Source of the DNA: Phorcus lineatus
Lineage: Eukaryota > Mollusca > Gastropoda > Trochida > Trochidae
Direction: 5' to 3'
DNA length: 64,000 bases
NCBI GenBank assembly: GCA_921293015.1
Contig: OV121091.1
Span: 11,623,755-11,687,754, forward strand
Shown here piece after piece: positions 1-12,450 of this stretch (its first letter is position 1; each line of letters starts with the position of its first letter). The position numbers and the translations under genes are program-made. A model generated the notes under the pieces. It searched no databases. It was not told the origin of the DNA and saw only the letters and a program-made list of their open reading frames with translations.

Positions 1-1500
1 TAACTATTCAGTAGCAATTCCTGCTCAAAGACATAAGGAGAGTGAACATATAGCTCTTATATTATTTTGAAGATTGTGACAAACGTACTGTCTATAAAGT
101 AATCTATATAAGAAAGTGACAAATTAAACAATTCCTGTTTTAATGTTTTACACATAAGAGCTCTTGCACGTCTCAACTTCCGTAAAGCAGCAATTTTCAT
201 GTCTCATCTCTGTACGTCAGAGAAATGTCATGTCAGGAAAGTGACATTTTCATATTCTTACATGGTTTTCATGTTCGTTGTTACTCTCAACAACTGCAGG
301 ATATTATTTTTGGCATGCTCATTTTTCTTGATTCTGTTCAAATGTTGATGTAAATTCATTTGCGTATCAACTTTTGTACTGCTATTGAGGTTTAATCGCC
401 TCCAGGAACATTTTTCTCAAACAGCCTCATTTTGACATTTATTTGACAACGTTGCAAATAATGTTGTATGAAAGTTATTAACATTGATTCTGTTATAACA
501 GTTTTTTTCTGTAAAGCAAAGGGGAGGATTGGGATCGTTTTATGTTTTCATTGATGGGACACTCATTCCATCAGTATTAGACTATGCGCTTGGTTTGGGG
601 ACTTATCATCACTCGAAACAGGTTTATAATCGATGATTAACATAAAAATATGTGCATAAGTATGAAAAATTAAACCATTTAATCACATGAAAAAATTCTC
701 AATCACGCAATTAGAGATACCATAAATTACCCATTTGTTCCAAAAAGGGTTTTGAAATTGTTGTTACTCAAAGATAAAAAATTTTCGGGATTAGCATTCA
801 AGCAAAATATTTTAAAACACACATAGAATCAAGCCTTATCAAGTCCCGAGATTCGTTATCATCATGCCTTTGCCTTTGTTTTGTTGCATATAGTTACTAA
901 ATCCCTTTATGCTCCTTAAGTTTGTTTGTAGCAGTTGTACAGGGTTAACTTGCCCTCTATAAATGCCGACAACATTGCACTACAATATGAATTCATTATT
1001 CATGGCTTATTTAAGTTAATGTCCTTTCGGTACGCTATGACATGAAAACTACGAGCTTTTAAACCCCACTACAGATGAATTTGGCCCTGTGCCCCTACAA
1101 CTGTATTTCTCTGACATTTACGATTGTTAATGTATTAATACATTGCATTGGGTCATCTAAACCCTTCAGATATGATCTCTGAATAGGCTTAAACACAGTT
1201 TTCCTATCACAAACACTGTTGTTCAAAATGGTTATTCCAGGTCTACAAAACCAATATTTCATTAGATTATTTTTACATATATTTTAATCAAATTTCATAA
1301 ATGTTTTGTTTGACGTTTACAGTTCTCGATAAAGCTAGTGTTTAATATATATGGATTGAAAATTATCAAAGGCCCATCACGGGTTTCCAAGTCAAACCGT
1401 CTCCCAGGATAAATGAATACTCAAATAGTGAAATCAGTGATGTACCTTTCTCTGAATATTTGACATGAATATAAATTTTTAAAAATTGTCAATTAACTTG
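1..1500. other. AT-rich intergenic DNA, nothing recognised
   Basis: No supported gene, repeat or RNA. Open frames are short and lack codon-like composition. Confidence 0.5.
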
Positions 1501-1526
1501 ATACGATACGTAGACTTTCAGCCGTT

Positions 1527-1785
1527 CTGCTTAATCAGCGTATTTGAATCCACAAAGCTTCTTCCTAATGCCCTAATTTCTGTCTGGATGAATGCCTCGT
1601 ATGGCTGGCGCATCTTCATGTTCGTCTGTTATTTTTTCACCCAATGAAATGTCATTATGCAAGGAGCTTGATGCTACTTTCTTGAACTTAACTCGTTTTT
1701 CCGTTGTACCGCCGTTGCTGGATGCGCGAAACGAAAGTTTTGGCTTGAAGGAGATCTAGATCAGGGTAATACGCTGATTTAGCAG
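1527..1785. repeat. Widely spaced 18-bp inverted repeat
   Basis: CTGCTTAATCAGCGTATT (1527-1544) and AATACGCTGATTTAGCAG (1768-1785) are inverted with one mismatch, 223 bp apart, in a patch richer in GC than its surroundings. It may mark the ends of a small non-autonomous element of about 260 bp. No target duplication was recognised. Confidence 0.4.
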
Positions 1786-1849
1786 GTTGCGCTGTAGCAG
1801 GTTTTTCAAGAAAATATAGGGATGTCACGAAAAGGAAAACAGATGTTAC

Positions 1850-2040
1850 TTAATGCATTTTCCTCAAATGATTAAAAGGTGTTCACAATACAATGATGTT
1901 TTCATTTTAAACGTGACATCACTTTTTCAAAGGCCAAGTACAATTGGGTTGAGCAATTAAATGCATTAGTCTCAGAATGATTCATTTTGAATGAATAAAT
2001 ACTTGATTGGGTAAATTGTAGTACACAAAACATAATACCA
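1850..2040 (+). mobile_element. Possible degenerate MITE fragment next to copy A
   Basis: CAAATGATTAAAAGGTGTTCACA at about 1866 and GAATGAATAAATACTTG at about 1990 resemble internal parts of the 2059-2386 / 9274-9602 family. No intact terminus is visible. Confidence 0.35.
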
Positions 2041-2058
2041 AAACAAACTTCATTGCCT

Positions 2059-2386
2059 TTAAAGAGGCAATAGCACGTTTATTTACAGGTTAACATAGTG
2101 ATCTCACGATACGAAAATAAATGTAATAAATTAAAAGACAATGTTTTTCAATCAAAAAATTCAGTTCCATATTAAGTTTAGCTGTGGGAATCCATCATAT
2201 ACCTAAATGATTAAAAGGCGTTCACACAAAAATGGCAGCCATATATATGATGTATTTTTGGATGACTTTGTTGAGTAATGAGGTGCGTGGCACTTTTGAG
2301 ATGTACATTCGCTGATGTTAATTTAAGAAAATTTGTAGTAATACAATTTCCCACGTGGTAATTAAAACGTGGCACTGCCCCTTTAA
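2059..2386 (+). mobile_element. MITE of about 328 bp (family TTAAAGGGGCAGT), copy A
   Basis: Termini are inverted: TTAAAGAGGCAATAGCACG at the left and CGTGGCACTGCCCCTTTAA at the right. Internal words ATTAAAAGGCGTTCACAC and GTGATCTCACGATACG recur, inverted, in the copy at 9274-9602. No coding frame. Superfamily not assigned; the termini start TTAA, which may include a target duplication. Confidence 0.75.
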
Positions 2387-4700
2387 TTTTGTCACTTCTC
2401 TGAAGTATTTGATATTTGTTTGAGTATAAATAATATATTTGATAAAAGTTTGAAAGTCATTCTACTGTTCAACTTGAACGTGTTTGCAGTGTGAGGGATT
2501 AGGATATGTTCCATTTTTTTAGTGAAAGCTTTGTAATTTTCAAAGACTAAAATGAAACAAAACGATGATTGCCACTTGTATAGCCTTTGGCTAAATGCAA
2601 GTGGGAAAACTTGCCACAAACACCACGTTACTTGACAGTGACATTTAATCAGAGTAATAGTATCTTTTTTCTTTCATTTAAACATGATGACATTGGCTGA
2701 AGGTTGTACAAGGGAAATTGAAGATTATAAGGCTTAGAGATTTGTGTTTAAAAAAGTCCAACGTGAAACACAATCCTGATATTGATTTTAAACATGTCTA
2801 TTATGAAGGATTTTTTCTGTTTTGAAAGTACTAAATTAAGGCGCTTTCTTACGCGGTCGAACTTACTTTCTAGTCCATTCCATTACGACAATAATTAAAT
2901 ATCTGTGAATATGTTTGTTACACACATACTATCCATCGATTCATCAAACCAGCTTGAATGTATTTACGAAGGCAAAGAATACTGTTCATGATGTATGATA
3001 CAAAATTTCTAAATGATTAGATATTACAAATAAATATTTATATAAATCAAAATAGATAATAAATCGCTTATTTGTACAAAATCATAGCAATGATCAATTC
3101 TACATTTTAGAAGTCAAGTATAAGCCAGAATCATTTGGCAATGAACAGTGACACAGCTACGTTCCTACCGTAATGGGTTATGCCCCGGCAAATTCTATGT
3201 AATCTTTATTTCAAGCTTAAAAAAACTAATGCCATTTAAATGTCAAATGTGCAACAAATTACATGAACAGCAACAAATAATTTCACAGTGAATCAATCAT
3301 CGTAAAAGTAGACGAAGCTTATTACACCAATAAAATGTACACTAAACGACAAAAGAAACGACACCTTAATTCTTCAAAGCTAAAAACTATCAAAATACTG
3401 CTGCAAGATGAATTAGAATTTTTATGTCATTATAAAATCAACGCTTTGTAAATAGCTATATACACGTTTATTCATCAGGATTTTTGTTAAAACAGACAAA
3501 GGGGGGGGGGGGGGGGGGGGTTAAAATATTTTGCTTTATGATCAGGCAAGTATTGATGTTTCGCTAACAAGTGATCAAAATAGTTAAAAGAGCTTTTTTC
3601 AATTTTGTCTTTTTGATTAGTACAACCTCACCGGTGGGTAGGTATAACATTTTATATAAAGAAGCAACCTATCATTGCCAATTATATATGAGGTTTACCT
3701 GGGACTTATTTTGGGTTCAGTAAGTTTTAAAATGTAAAGGAATTTGAGGAACTTGGTCCTGATAGCGAACCGCTTTGCCATTTTGGGCCACTCAACTTGT
3801 ATATACACTGAAACGGAACTGAATTTATTTAGATGAAATAAACATGATGGTATTTACTAAATGTCTTGTTCCTCGTTATTCAGTTACTTGATATATAACA
3901 TTGTTGGGTCTCAAAATAAGCACATTGACTGTATGCTTATACTTCAACCTTTCGATTAGGTGAAATAAATTCACATGTTCTGTCTAGCTATAAATGAGAA
4001 GATACATACTTATTAACACATTTTTTGTATCATTAGTATCATTTTAAAAAACTAGATAACTCTATCACAAAAATCATTTTCTTCGAAATTCGTTTTTTGG
4101 AATATCACATATGTTGAATATTTTTTGTCCAATTCATTTTAATTACGATTTTATAACATTGATTGTCAATGATCCGCTGAAAATGAAACACACGAATTTC
4201 GTTGAATCTTTCCCGTAATCATTTGTCAGTAATTTGCCAGATCCATAACAAATAAAATCCTCCAAAAGTTCTTTTATAAGCTGTAAGTGAGGTCACTCTT
4301 ATGTTATACAAGGGTGTCCAAACCCTAATTTCCTCCTGTCTAGCAGTCGATGTGGTTGGATGAAGGTTATGATCTGCATGATAACCTGCGATCTGGTACA
4401 ATATGCTGAAATATCCCTCCTCAAATAATTTTATATCAATAATTTTAGGTTTTACGTTTAACTTCCTTTTTTCTTTATAATGCCATTGAGTCATGTTTTG
4501 TTCAAAACAGAAAACAATTAAAAAAGGCATATACCCAATAATCAAAATGAAGATGTTTGTCTTAACTACTTAGTTCTATTAAAATGTATGGAGGCAAAGC
4601 ATGGAAACTTAGTACAACTTTCAATATATCCTCTTCTCGAATATCCACATGTATGGAAATGGGCAAAACTATTAGCCATAAATCTGCCTTGTTTATACAT
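2387..4700. other. AT-rich intergenic DNA apart from the G20 run
   Basis: Frames at 2392-2619 and 4219-4545 (both minus) do not resemble known proteins and are of the length expected by chance in this DNA. Nothing else is supported. Confidence 0.5.
3501..3520 (+). repeat. G20 homopolymer
   Basis: Twenty consecutive G bases in otherwise AT-rich DNA. It could fold as a G-quadruplex on the + strand. Exact length is uncertain because homopolymers are hard to sequence. Confidence 0.97.
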
Positions 4701-4710
4701 TGAATTGAAA

Positions 4711-5085
4711 AAAGATTATTCAGTTTGGCATGGTATAAAGTTCTCCCGAATGTATTCTTCTACCTTGGTAGTTTTGGCTGCTAACTATCCCTGCCTTAAA
4801 TAAAAAAATATCTGCCAGGTTACGGTTATGTAGAAACTAAAATCAACATCAAAAGTAAAGATTATTCAATTGATCATTGTGTAACGTCTTTTCGAATGTA
4901 CTGCTTTCTCCTGGGATTATTTGATGCTAGCCATTACTGTCTATAACACAATGCTGCCGGGTTACCGTTTTATAGAATAAAAAAACCATCATGAAAAAAA
5001 GAAGATAATACGATTGATCAGTGTGTAACGTCTTCCCAAATGTATTGCTTTACCTTGGTACTGTAGGTATTACTTCAAGAAATGT
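4711..5085 (+). repeat. Three diverged tandem copies of a ~146-bp unit
   Basis: Units begin near 4711, 4857 and 5002: AAGATTATTCAGTTTGG / AAGATTATTCAATTGATC / AAGATAATACGATTGATC, each followed about 30 bp later by CGAATGTATT, CGAATGTACT or CAAATGTATTGCTTTACC. The short open frame over the first copy is not supported as a gene. Confidence 0.75.
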
Positions 5086-8000
5086 GCTTAGTCAACAATT
5101 AGTTCCCTTCTTTGAAATCTGTAAGTGAGTTATGTTGCTTGGCAAAATGCAAATAAAATATGTTTAGTTAAGTATGATCCTTCGTGAAAAGAAGTAAATT
5201 ATGACTTGTTTTTTAATGGAAAAATAAAAACTTTAAAGGTGGTGTCTTAATTCTCGACTTTTATATCAATGTCCTCTTTCCATCAAAATGTTTGAGTCAC
5301 TTTGTTAGTAAGTACTCGACGAGTAAAAAATGATTTATGAAATTGCTTGCTTACAAAACTCTGTTTCAATGTTTGTTGCAATGTCGTTTTCTTCAGGCAC
5401 CGGTTTATTGGTGGCAAAACCTCCTATCATTCCCAAGCAGATAAATTTTCGATTTAAATTCATTTCAAAATCTGAAAACATATATTTCTGCTGATGGGTA
5501 ACTTAATATTGTAAATCTTTAAATCTTTAAAATAAAAAATTTCAAGCATGAATAAGTCATGGAATTATTGATTACATCACAATTATTAGATGAATATTTA
5601 CTAGCAGTCCCCGTATACAGAGAGGAATATTTGCTATAAGTTAATTTAAATCAATAGCAAAAGATGAATTAAAAAATCGCTTTTTAACAAATCTAGCAGC
5701 TTAAGAACTATCTGACTTGTGGAAGATGCTATGTGTGGTTTACTGCTCTTTGTTACGAAGATTTTTGTACTACTTGAAAAAAACTGACGTTTTCATATTA
5801 TTATATGCAAGACTTCGACAAACCAATGAACAAATAACAAATCTGAAAAATAATTGCACTCAAAACTGGGCTGAAAGATTCTGCCTTATACCTAAAGTTA
5901 TATAAAATGGGATTGGAAAGGGATATGGAGATAGTTTTCTCTCGGACACGGTGAAAGCATAGCCAATTAAAACTTTAAATTACATTCCCTAAATTCCTCT
6001 TTAGGTTTGGGGATCAAATTAGGGGAATTCACAAATTAAGGTTCTGTCAAAGTTTTTTTTATGATTTGAACAGGCTGTTTCTTGTTGACTGTTCGCTAGA
6101 TTTCAATATATTCTTAATAATTGTTAATATATTTAAAAAGATTTTAAAATATGTAAGATGACAGTTGGGGTTGTAAATGATTGAATTGAAATATCCATGA
6201 TAAATATCATGGGATTACCAAAGCGTTGTTGACATCGCGTTAGGCAGAATTTAATTGTATATAAATGATGAAATGTGACACATACTAACCACGAGGCTTG
6301 ATCAACTTCGAAATCAATAAAGGGCAAGTCCTTAGGATGAACTAAAGGGGAATTAATATTTTTTCAATCGATTCATATGAAAATATAATCAATCAAACTG
6401 TCATAATCTGACATGAACAAATACAAAAAGGAGATCCGGTGAATTTTTTAACATCAATTTTGTTATGAATGTCATAACTGTTTGTATAAAGAGGTGTTTG
6501 TTTCCTCCGAAGCATAAGGACATATTTCATTTCAGTCGAGATTGAAGTAATCCCTTGGATACGAGTTCATACTTACCATCAGTTTGATAAGTGTAGGTTT
6601 GTTTACAATGCGTGGAAACGTTTTTCTAGTTTTGTTGAAGTATTAAACCATACAGTTGCAAAACAAAAAAATCAGCTTTAAGGATTTTTCTTTGACAGAA
6701 TTAATCACTAGAATGTTGTAAATAAGTGATATTGATCAATTTTTTCTGATATATGGTCATCTTAAAACTTAAAGGCACTAGTGCACGCTTTTACGGTTTA
6801 AATTGGCTATTTTAAGGTTTAAGAGGACTTATGCAATCACTTAAGCTTTCTATCGATGCAATGAAATACTTAAAATTCTTTACAATTGACCTGCAATCAA
6901 CAATGAAAAATTTTTGACAGACGCTGTCGGCTTGGACATATAACAAATCTAAGGTTAGCCGTGCACAAAACGGATAAATTATAGACAGTTGAAAGCGGCT
7001 GAACTATTATTATGTGCAGCTGTTGAATATACCTAAACTCTGAACTGAGAACAAATAATGAATTATGTTTTATGAAAGCAATGTTGTAAATAAACCGATT
7101 TAATAACACAGCATTAGCATTGCTATTTGATTGAACAAAGCGGCTGCCGTTTCCGGTTTTTTGGTTATTAGCAAAATCTTAATATTTCCTATATCGTAGT
7201 TCATAGGGATTTATTATAACGTACCATTAAATACTTCCGGTCTTTAAAAATAAATTTTACTACCTGAATACGTAATTATTCGTTAAATAACTTACGAGGT
7301 AGATTACTTGAGTGAGGATCTTGAATAATATCGAGAGATATTACCCATATGGGCGAGGAGACACAGGTGGATATTTTTTTGATATCCGCACATGTGCTCT
7401 TTAGTGATTCTCGGCGTTGATTGGTCGGTTACCCTTAGAATGAAATACGATTGGTTGACGGGACTATTTTCACGTTTCATTGATAAATAGAACGTGCCGA
7501 ACACATGCATCGCCTTCCAAAAAAAAGCGTTGATAGGTGAGCATTCTTATACTTTTATTACAAGCTAAAATTCTTATCACATAATTTGACACTTCACCAA
7601 AGTGTTTCGCTATGACTGTAATTTACAAGAATTATAATTTTTCCCAAGCAAAATACTTGAAAATAGGCGTCGCTTAACTTAGAATTAATCATCATCATTT
7701 CACAACAACAAAAAATCACATGGAGCCAACGATTGTTCAAACCATACACTATTGTCGGTGCAAAAACGTGCAGGTCTAACGAACTCGATCCAGTTCGAAC
7801 ACGCCAAACCAAACAAACCTTTGCACAATGGCGTCCTCTCCCACGCAGTATGCAGCTGTATAAAGAACTCATACAAATCGAGAAACCCTTCGTACAAATT
7901 TTTGGGCAAACGTTTCGTTGTTGTAATTGTGTATTTAATTAGTTTAACAAAGGTTCATCGACTACACGTTAAGTAATGCGATACGAGTTATCGTTCTTGA

Positions 8001-8530
8001 TACTGGCAACAAGACGTGATTGAAAGCAACTTCCAAGAGAAGAAATGTTGTTCAAACTTCAGATTAGTTGACAATATTGATATACAAACGCGTTTCGATG
8101 CTTTCATTATATATTTCTCTTCAAGATATTGCCACTTTTATCTGTTGAAACGTTAAAAAATTGACAGGTTTTTCCAATTTTCGTTTCAACACTCTGCGTT
8201 CAGCCACTCGCCCGTTAGTAAGTAGGTAGTGACGACGACACATATTCACATAAGCATATTCATGCGATAGCTTCTAAGGGTATTTTTGTTATGATCTTAA
8301 TGTGTCTCAAATATGAAAGTCATGTTATGTATTACTTGGGGACCAAACTGTCGTCAGTTTCATGGCATTTTTAAACAGAAGTACATTGCGTAGCGCTGTT
8401 GACTAATTTACTTCCTGAGATGTTTGGTTTTTACACGCGTATGAATACGGATCAGCTGATCAATGTCACTACCCTAGTATTGCCGTCTCTTAATGACAAG
8501 GATTTTCAGTCGTAATTGGTTATTTTAATT
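5086..8530. other. Intergenic DNA with a GC-richer patch at 7700-7920
   Basis: Mostly AT-rich. From 7700 to 7920 base composition is more balanced and open frames overlap on both strands (GTGCAAAAACGTGCAGG, AACTCGATCCAGTTCGAAC, a short palindromic word). This looks like a fragment of a dispersed repeat. It has no recognisable protein and no terminal repeats that I could find. Confidence 0.4.
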
Positions 8531-8701
8531 GCATATGGGTAATATACAGAATAACCAACTCGGTACGAGTGCTTACGGGAAATATCCACTCGTAGAAATA
8601 ATGTTCAGTCGCTCGCCAAGGCTCGCAACTGTGAACATTATTTCAACTTGTGGATATTTCCCGTAATCACTCGTACCGAGTTGGTTATTCTCTGAATATG
8701 C
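8531..8701. mobile_element. Hairpin (foldback) MITE, about 171 bp
   Basis: Arms of about 70-75 bp are nearly perfect inverted copies, sharing AACCAACTCGGTACGAGTG, ACGGGAAATATCCA and AATAATGTTCA with their complements. The loop is about 20 nt around GCTCGCCAAGGCTCG. Unrelated in sequence to the hairpin at 33621. Confidence 0.8.
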
Positions 8702-9273
8702 AGTATCTGTGCATTCGTTGTGTTAAAGAAATACTGGTGTTCACTAGTGCGTTTAAGTTATATTAATAAGTTTAACACTTTTTCATATCAAGTCATGGAC
8801 ATTCTCAATTGTATGATTTGGATACACTAGCTGTTTATCGAAACAAATGTATCAATAATTCTTGGAGAAACTAGGGATAACGAAAGTATGCTGCCAAAAT
8901 ATTTTACAATCCGGTAGATTATTTAACTATGAGTTCCTATATTCGAATTTGAAAGAAATGGTTTTTTTAAAAATCTGTTATATTATTAATCTCAAACATT
9001 AAACTATTAAGATTATATGGCAAATCTGACCTTTATACGTTTCTCGCATCTCATTGGCCATTGGATAACTATTCAATCACGTTAAAACCTTTCAGCTTTT
9101 TTTATAACGTATTTCTAACGTATTTTGATATTGAACACATCCCTATTTAGATTTTTATTTTTCATGTATTTCTCAAATAAAAGAGTCCCAATTCTTCTTT
9201 AATGTTTTTCTTTTGTGTACTGTAATTTTTATTTGTCATGGTCTTTCTTTTTTACGACGAACATATAGGACAT

Positions 9274-9602
9274 TTAAAGGGGCAGTTGCAAGTTAATTTC
9301 ATTCAATTTGCCCATTTACACATTAATTTATGGCAAATAATCTTCAGAGGATTCATTACCCGACCTGGGTAATAGCAGTTGTAAAAGAAATTATATCAAG
9401 CAAAGGCCACTGGCTGACATTTATGCGTGAACACCTTTTAATTATTTGAGGAAGAAAAATAAATCAGCATAGCTTAATTCATCATAATAAGTTCGATTTT
9501 AAAGTGCTTCATTTGAGAAATATTGCTTTGCAATTGGTAACATTTATTTCCGTCTACGTGAGATCACTTTATTTATCATAAAAACGTGCTACTGTTCCTT
9601 TA
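9274..9602 (-). mobile_element. MITE of about 328 bp, copy B (inverted)
   Basis: Starts TTAAAGGGGCAGTTGC and ends GTGCTACTGTTCCTTTA. Reverse-complementing it lines up collinearly with 2059-2386 over nearly the whole length, at nearly identical size. Fragments with the same internal GTGAGATCACTTTTACT and GTGTTCAC words occur near 13360-13400 and 1860-2040. Confidence 0.75.
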
Positions 9603-10619
9603 CATCACAATTGTTTGAAATGTACCATAAATATCGATTTGTCAAACACGGAAGTAAGGACTTTAATTTAAAACCTACAGAATCATTCAATTTTTAAAGA
9701 CAATGAGAATTATCTGTTTTTTTAACACAAATACTTTTCCAGTGGGGTTATTTGCAAAAATTATTGTCTTATATGATCTCTTTCAATAATTAAATTTTTT
9801 GCTTCTTATATCAATCTCAATTACCACAAATCACTGCAAAACGTGTATGAAATCGAAAAACTCACCCTCGACTGAGCGCCTGAGTGGAAAATATAAGATT
9901 CTCTAAGGAACATAATCATTACGTATAGCATAAGAAAACAATTTAAACGATGCATCATATAAATGCATTTTAAGTGTATGTATGTTCTCGTGTTCAGTTA
10001 ACTAATGATAAATGTGATTGTATAAACATTTCGAACAATCATACGATAAATACATGTTTATACTTTTAAAAAGAAGCTCACTAAATCGGTCCATCTTAAG
10101 CCTACTATAACCTGAAAACTGTCTGAAAAAGAAATATTTATTGCGTTAAAGTAGAGCAACAAAATACATTTTGATTATCAAATCTATCATCTTCCAACGT
10201 TTTCTTACATCATTTTGAATACAAGTAGATCATTCTGTTAATTATGGAATAGCATTCCCTATTCAGTCAAAAATTATGAATCTGTTGCATAATTTTAATT
10301 GTGTATTCACTTTGAAGTAAAAATATGCACCGAAAACTTTCGTATGGAATAAAGACATGTAACGTCCCGAGCACACGATTAAAATATAGGACGACCTCAC
10401 TTACAATTTCATTTGACTTAACGCTAGAAATAATGCATGTTGTCAGTGGGGCCATAATTGGAACTGTTTTTCACTTCTTTCCTTTGTATATATTATCATT
10501 ATTCCATGTGAAAAATGTAAATCATAGGAAACAAATATATGAAAAAGGACACATAGATATTACTCCCATGTTACATGGCAATGTGGTAGCCTAAATGTTT
10601 TCAATTTGTACACGTTTAT

Positions 10620-12450
10620 ATCTGTCATTCTTAACGCTTTCACTGACTTCTACTGCACATATAGCATTACTCCCAGTGGCAAAATCCATTTCTTGTATGA
10701 ATAAAATATGTTTCAATTATCTATAAAGTTTTCTGACACATCATAAATGCAATTCCGCAACAAGAAAAACATCACTGTCCAAAGGCTAAGTTGTATAAGC
10801 CATGTGCCATTGCCTTTGAATCTTGTTGCCAGATTGCATATGTAATTCAAACTTTGAAAAGTATTGTGTTTCGTGCTTTGTGTACTTTTACTCTTTGAGA
10901 CCTGAATCCGTTTATGTAACGTTTAGATTGAATGCTTGTATCGATAGATATCGAACATGTAAATGATTTTTAGCACAAAAAGTGAAAAGGTATTATCTCT
11001 TTATAATAAATGTACCATCAATAAAATATATAAGAAATAAGAATGATAACGTGCAACAAACTGTAAAAGATTATTGCTCGTGGCCTTCCCAAGTATATGA
11101 ACTTAAAGAATGAGATTTTTTTTTTAAATATATGCCGATGGGTAAATCAAGTGAACTGAAATGTATTTAATCACCAACGGTTAGCGAATACACCCAAAGG
11201 GATATTCTGGTTGAATTCTTCATACACGAGAAAGACGAAAACATTAATTCTTACAATTCATGTAAATGCCACCTCACCCTGGGCTATGAGAATGAATTAA
11301 ACCAAAATGTATATAATGTTCTGACATATGTGTTGTGTTGTTAAGTAATAATTTACTCAGACGAAGGGAATTGAAGAGGGCGTAATACTACAGGATCTAT
11401 AATGCAGATATTTTTCAGTTAGTTGTGAAGTCTTAATTGCCAATCAATCGTTAAATTGGTATTTGATGTTGCACTAAAAATAATTCAATATAGTTCGTAC
11501 GATAGTTTTCAATATATATTCCTATTACCTCTGAAAATCAAATCAAAAGTACAGTATCAAATCATTCATGATAAAACATTTACAATATAAACCTATACAA
11601 ACCTATAAAAAGATAGTAAACAATTGTTTATTTCAAGGACAGCATTTCTTTTAAAACCAAATTTGTCTTTTGCTGTTTTGATTATCGACGATACGGGTTT
11701 TCTCTCATTTAAATAAATATCCTCGAAAAAGGTTTTAGACAAAGGAGTGAGAGAGGTGAAAAATGAATTCTGTTTCATAATGTAAATATAATTATGATAA
11801 TAATAATAGTCTATTTATGAGGCGCTTTTCAAATATCTAGCTATCTTTTTTTTCACCCAGTGACAGTTAATCCATTGCACCAACAACAATAATAGCTTTT
11901 AAGTTTCAGTTTTTACAAAAAATATTCGTGTATAAAATTGAAAACTGTCCAGTTTCCTGCACAGCATGAAAAGTTTATAACGCACCGAACTTGTCAGCAA
12001 CTTGTCAGCTTGTTAAATTGAATAATGACTTTCGAAGATGAGGTTGGCACTCTGATAGAAAAAAAAGTAACAAGTGTATTTCTATACTTTTTTTTACTTA
12101 TTTTTTTCACAATTCAATGTTCAAAATACGTGGTATAGAAAGATTATAAAGTTTTCAACTTTATGGCAAGTCTTAATACACTGATCACTTTCTTGCAGTA
12201 CATATTTCAAATAATTATACTCCGAAATACTGGATTGTCCTATCTCTCCATTATATGTATATATTGAGTATTACCTTTAGAACAATTTCTATTTGGCATT
12301 TTTTTGGTCAAGACAATTTACAATGTGTAAACAATTTTTATGATTCTAAGACATAATTTTCCTAAATCTAAAAACAAAGTTAAAACTAATTTTAAACAGG
12401 ATGGGTATATTTTGAACATGGATAACGATTGGCTGAAAACAAAGTTACAA
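10620..12450. repeat. Local duplication block Y, copy 1
   Basis: Collinear with 24660-26450: shared ATCCATTTCTTGTATGAATGAAA-like words, CAATTCATGTAAATGCCAC / CAATTCAAGTAAATGCCAC, ACTATAATGCAG-type words, CCCTGCATAGCGTGAA / CCTGCACAGCATGAAA, and TGACTTTCGAAG. Divergence is substantial, so the duplication is old. No gene is recognisable in either copy. Confidence 0.75.

Noticed and set aside
7594-7976. Overlapping open frames on both strands as a gene
   Set aside because: Frames on both strands have similar length and none resembles a known family; the patch is GC-richer and looks like a decayed repeat.
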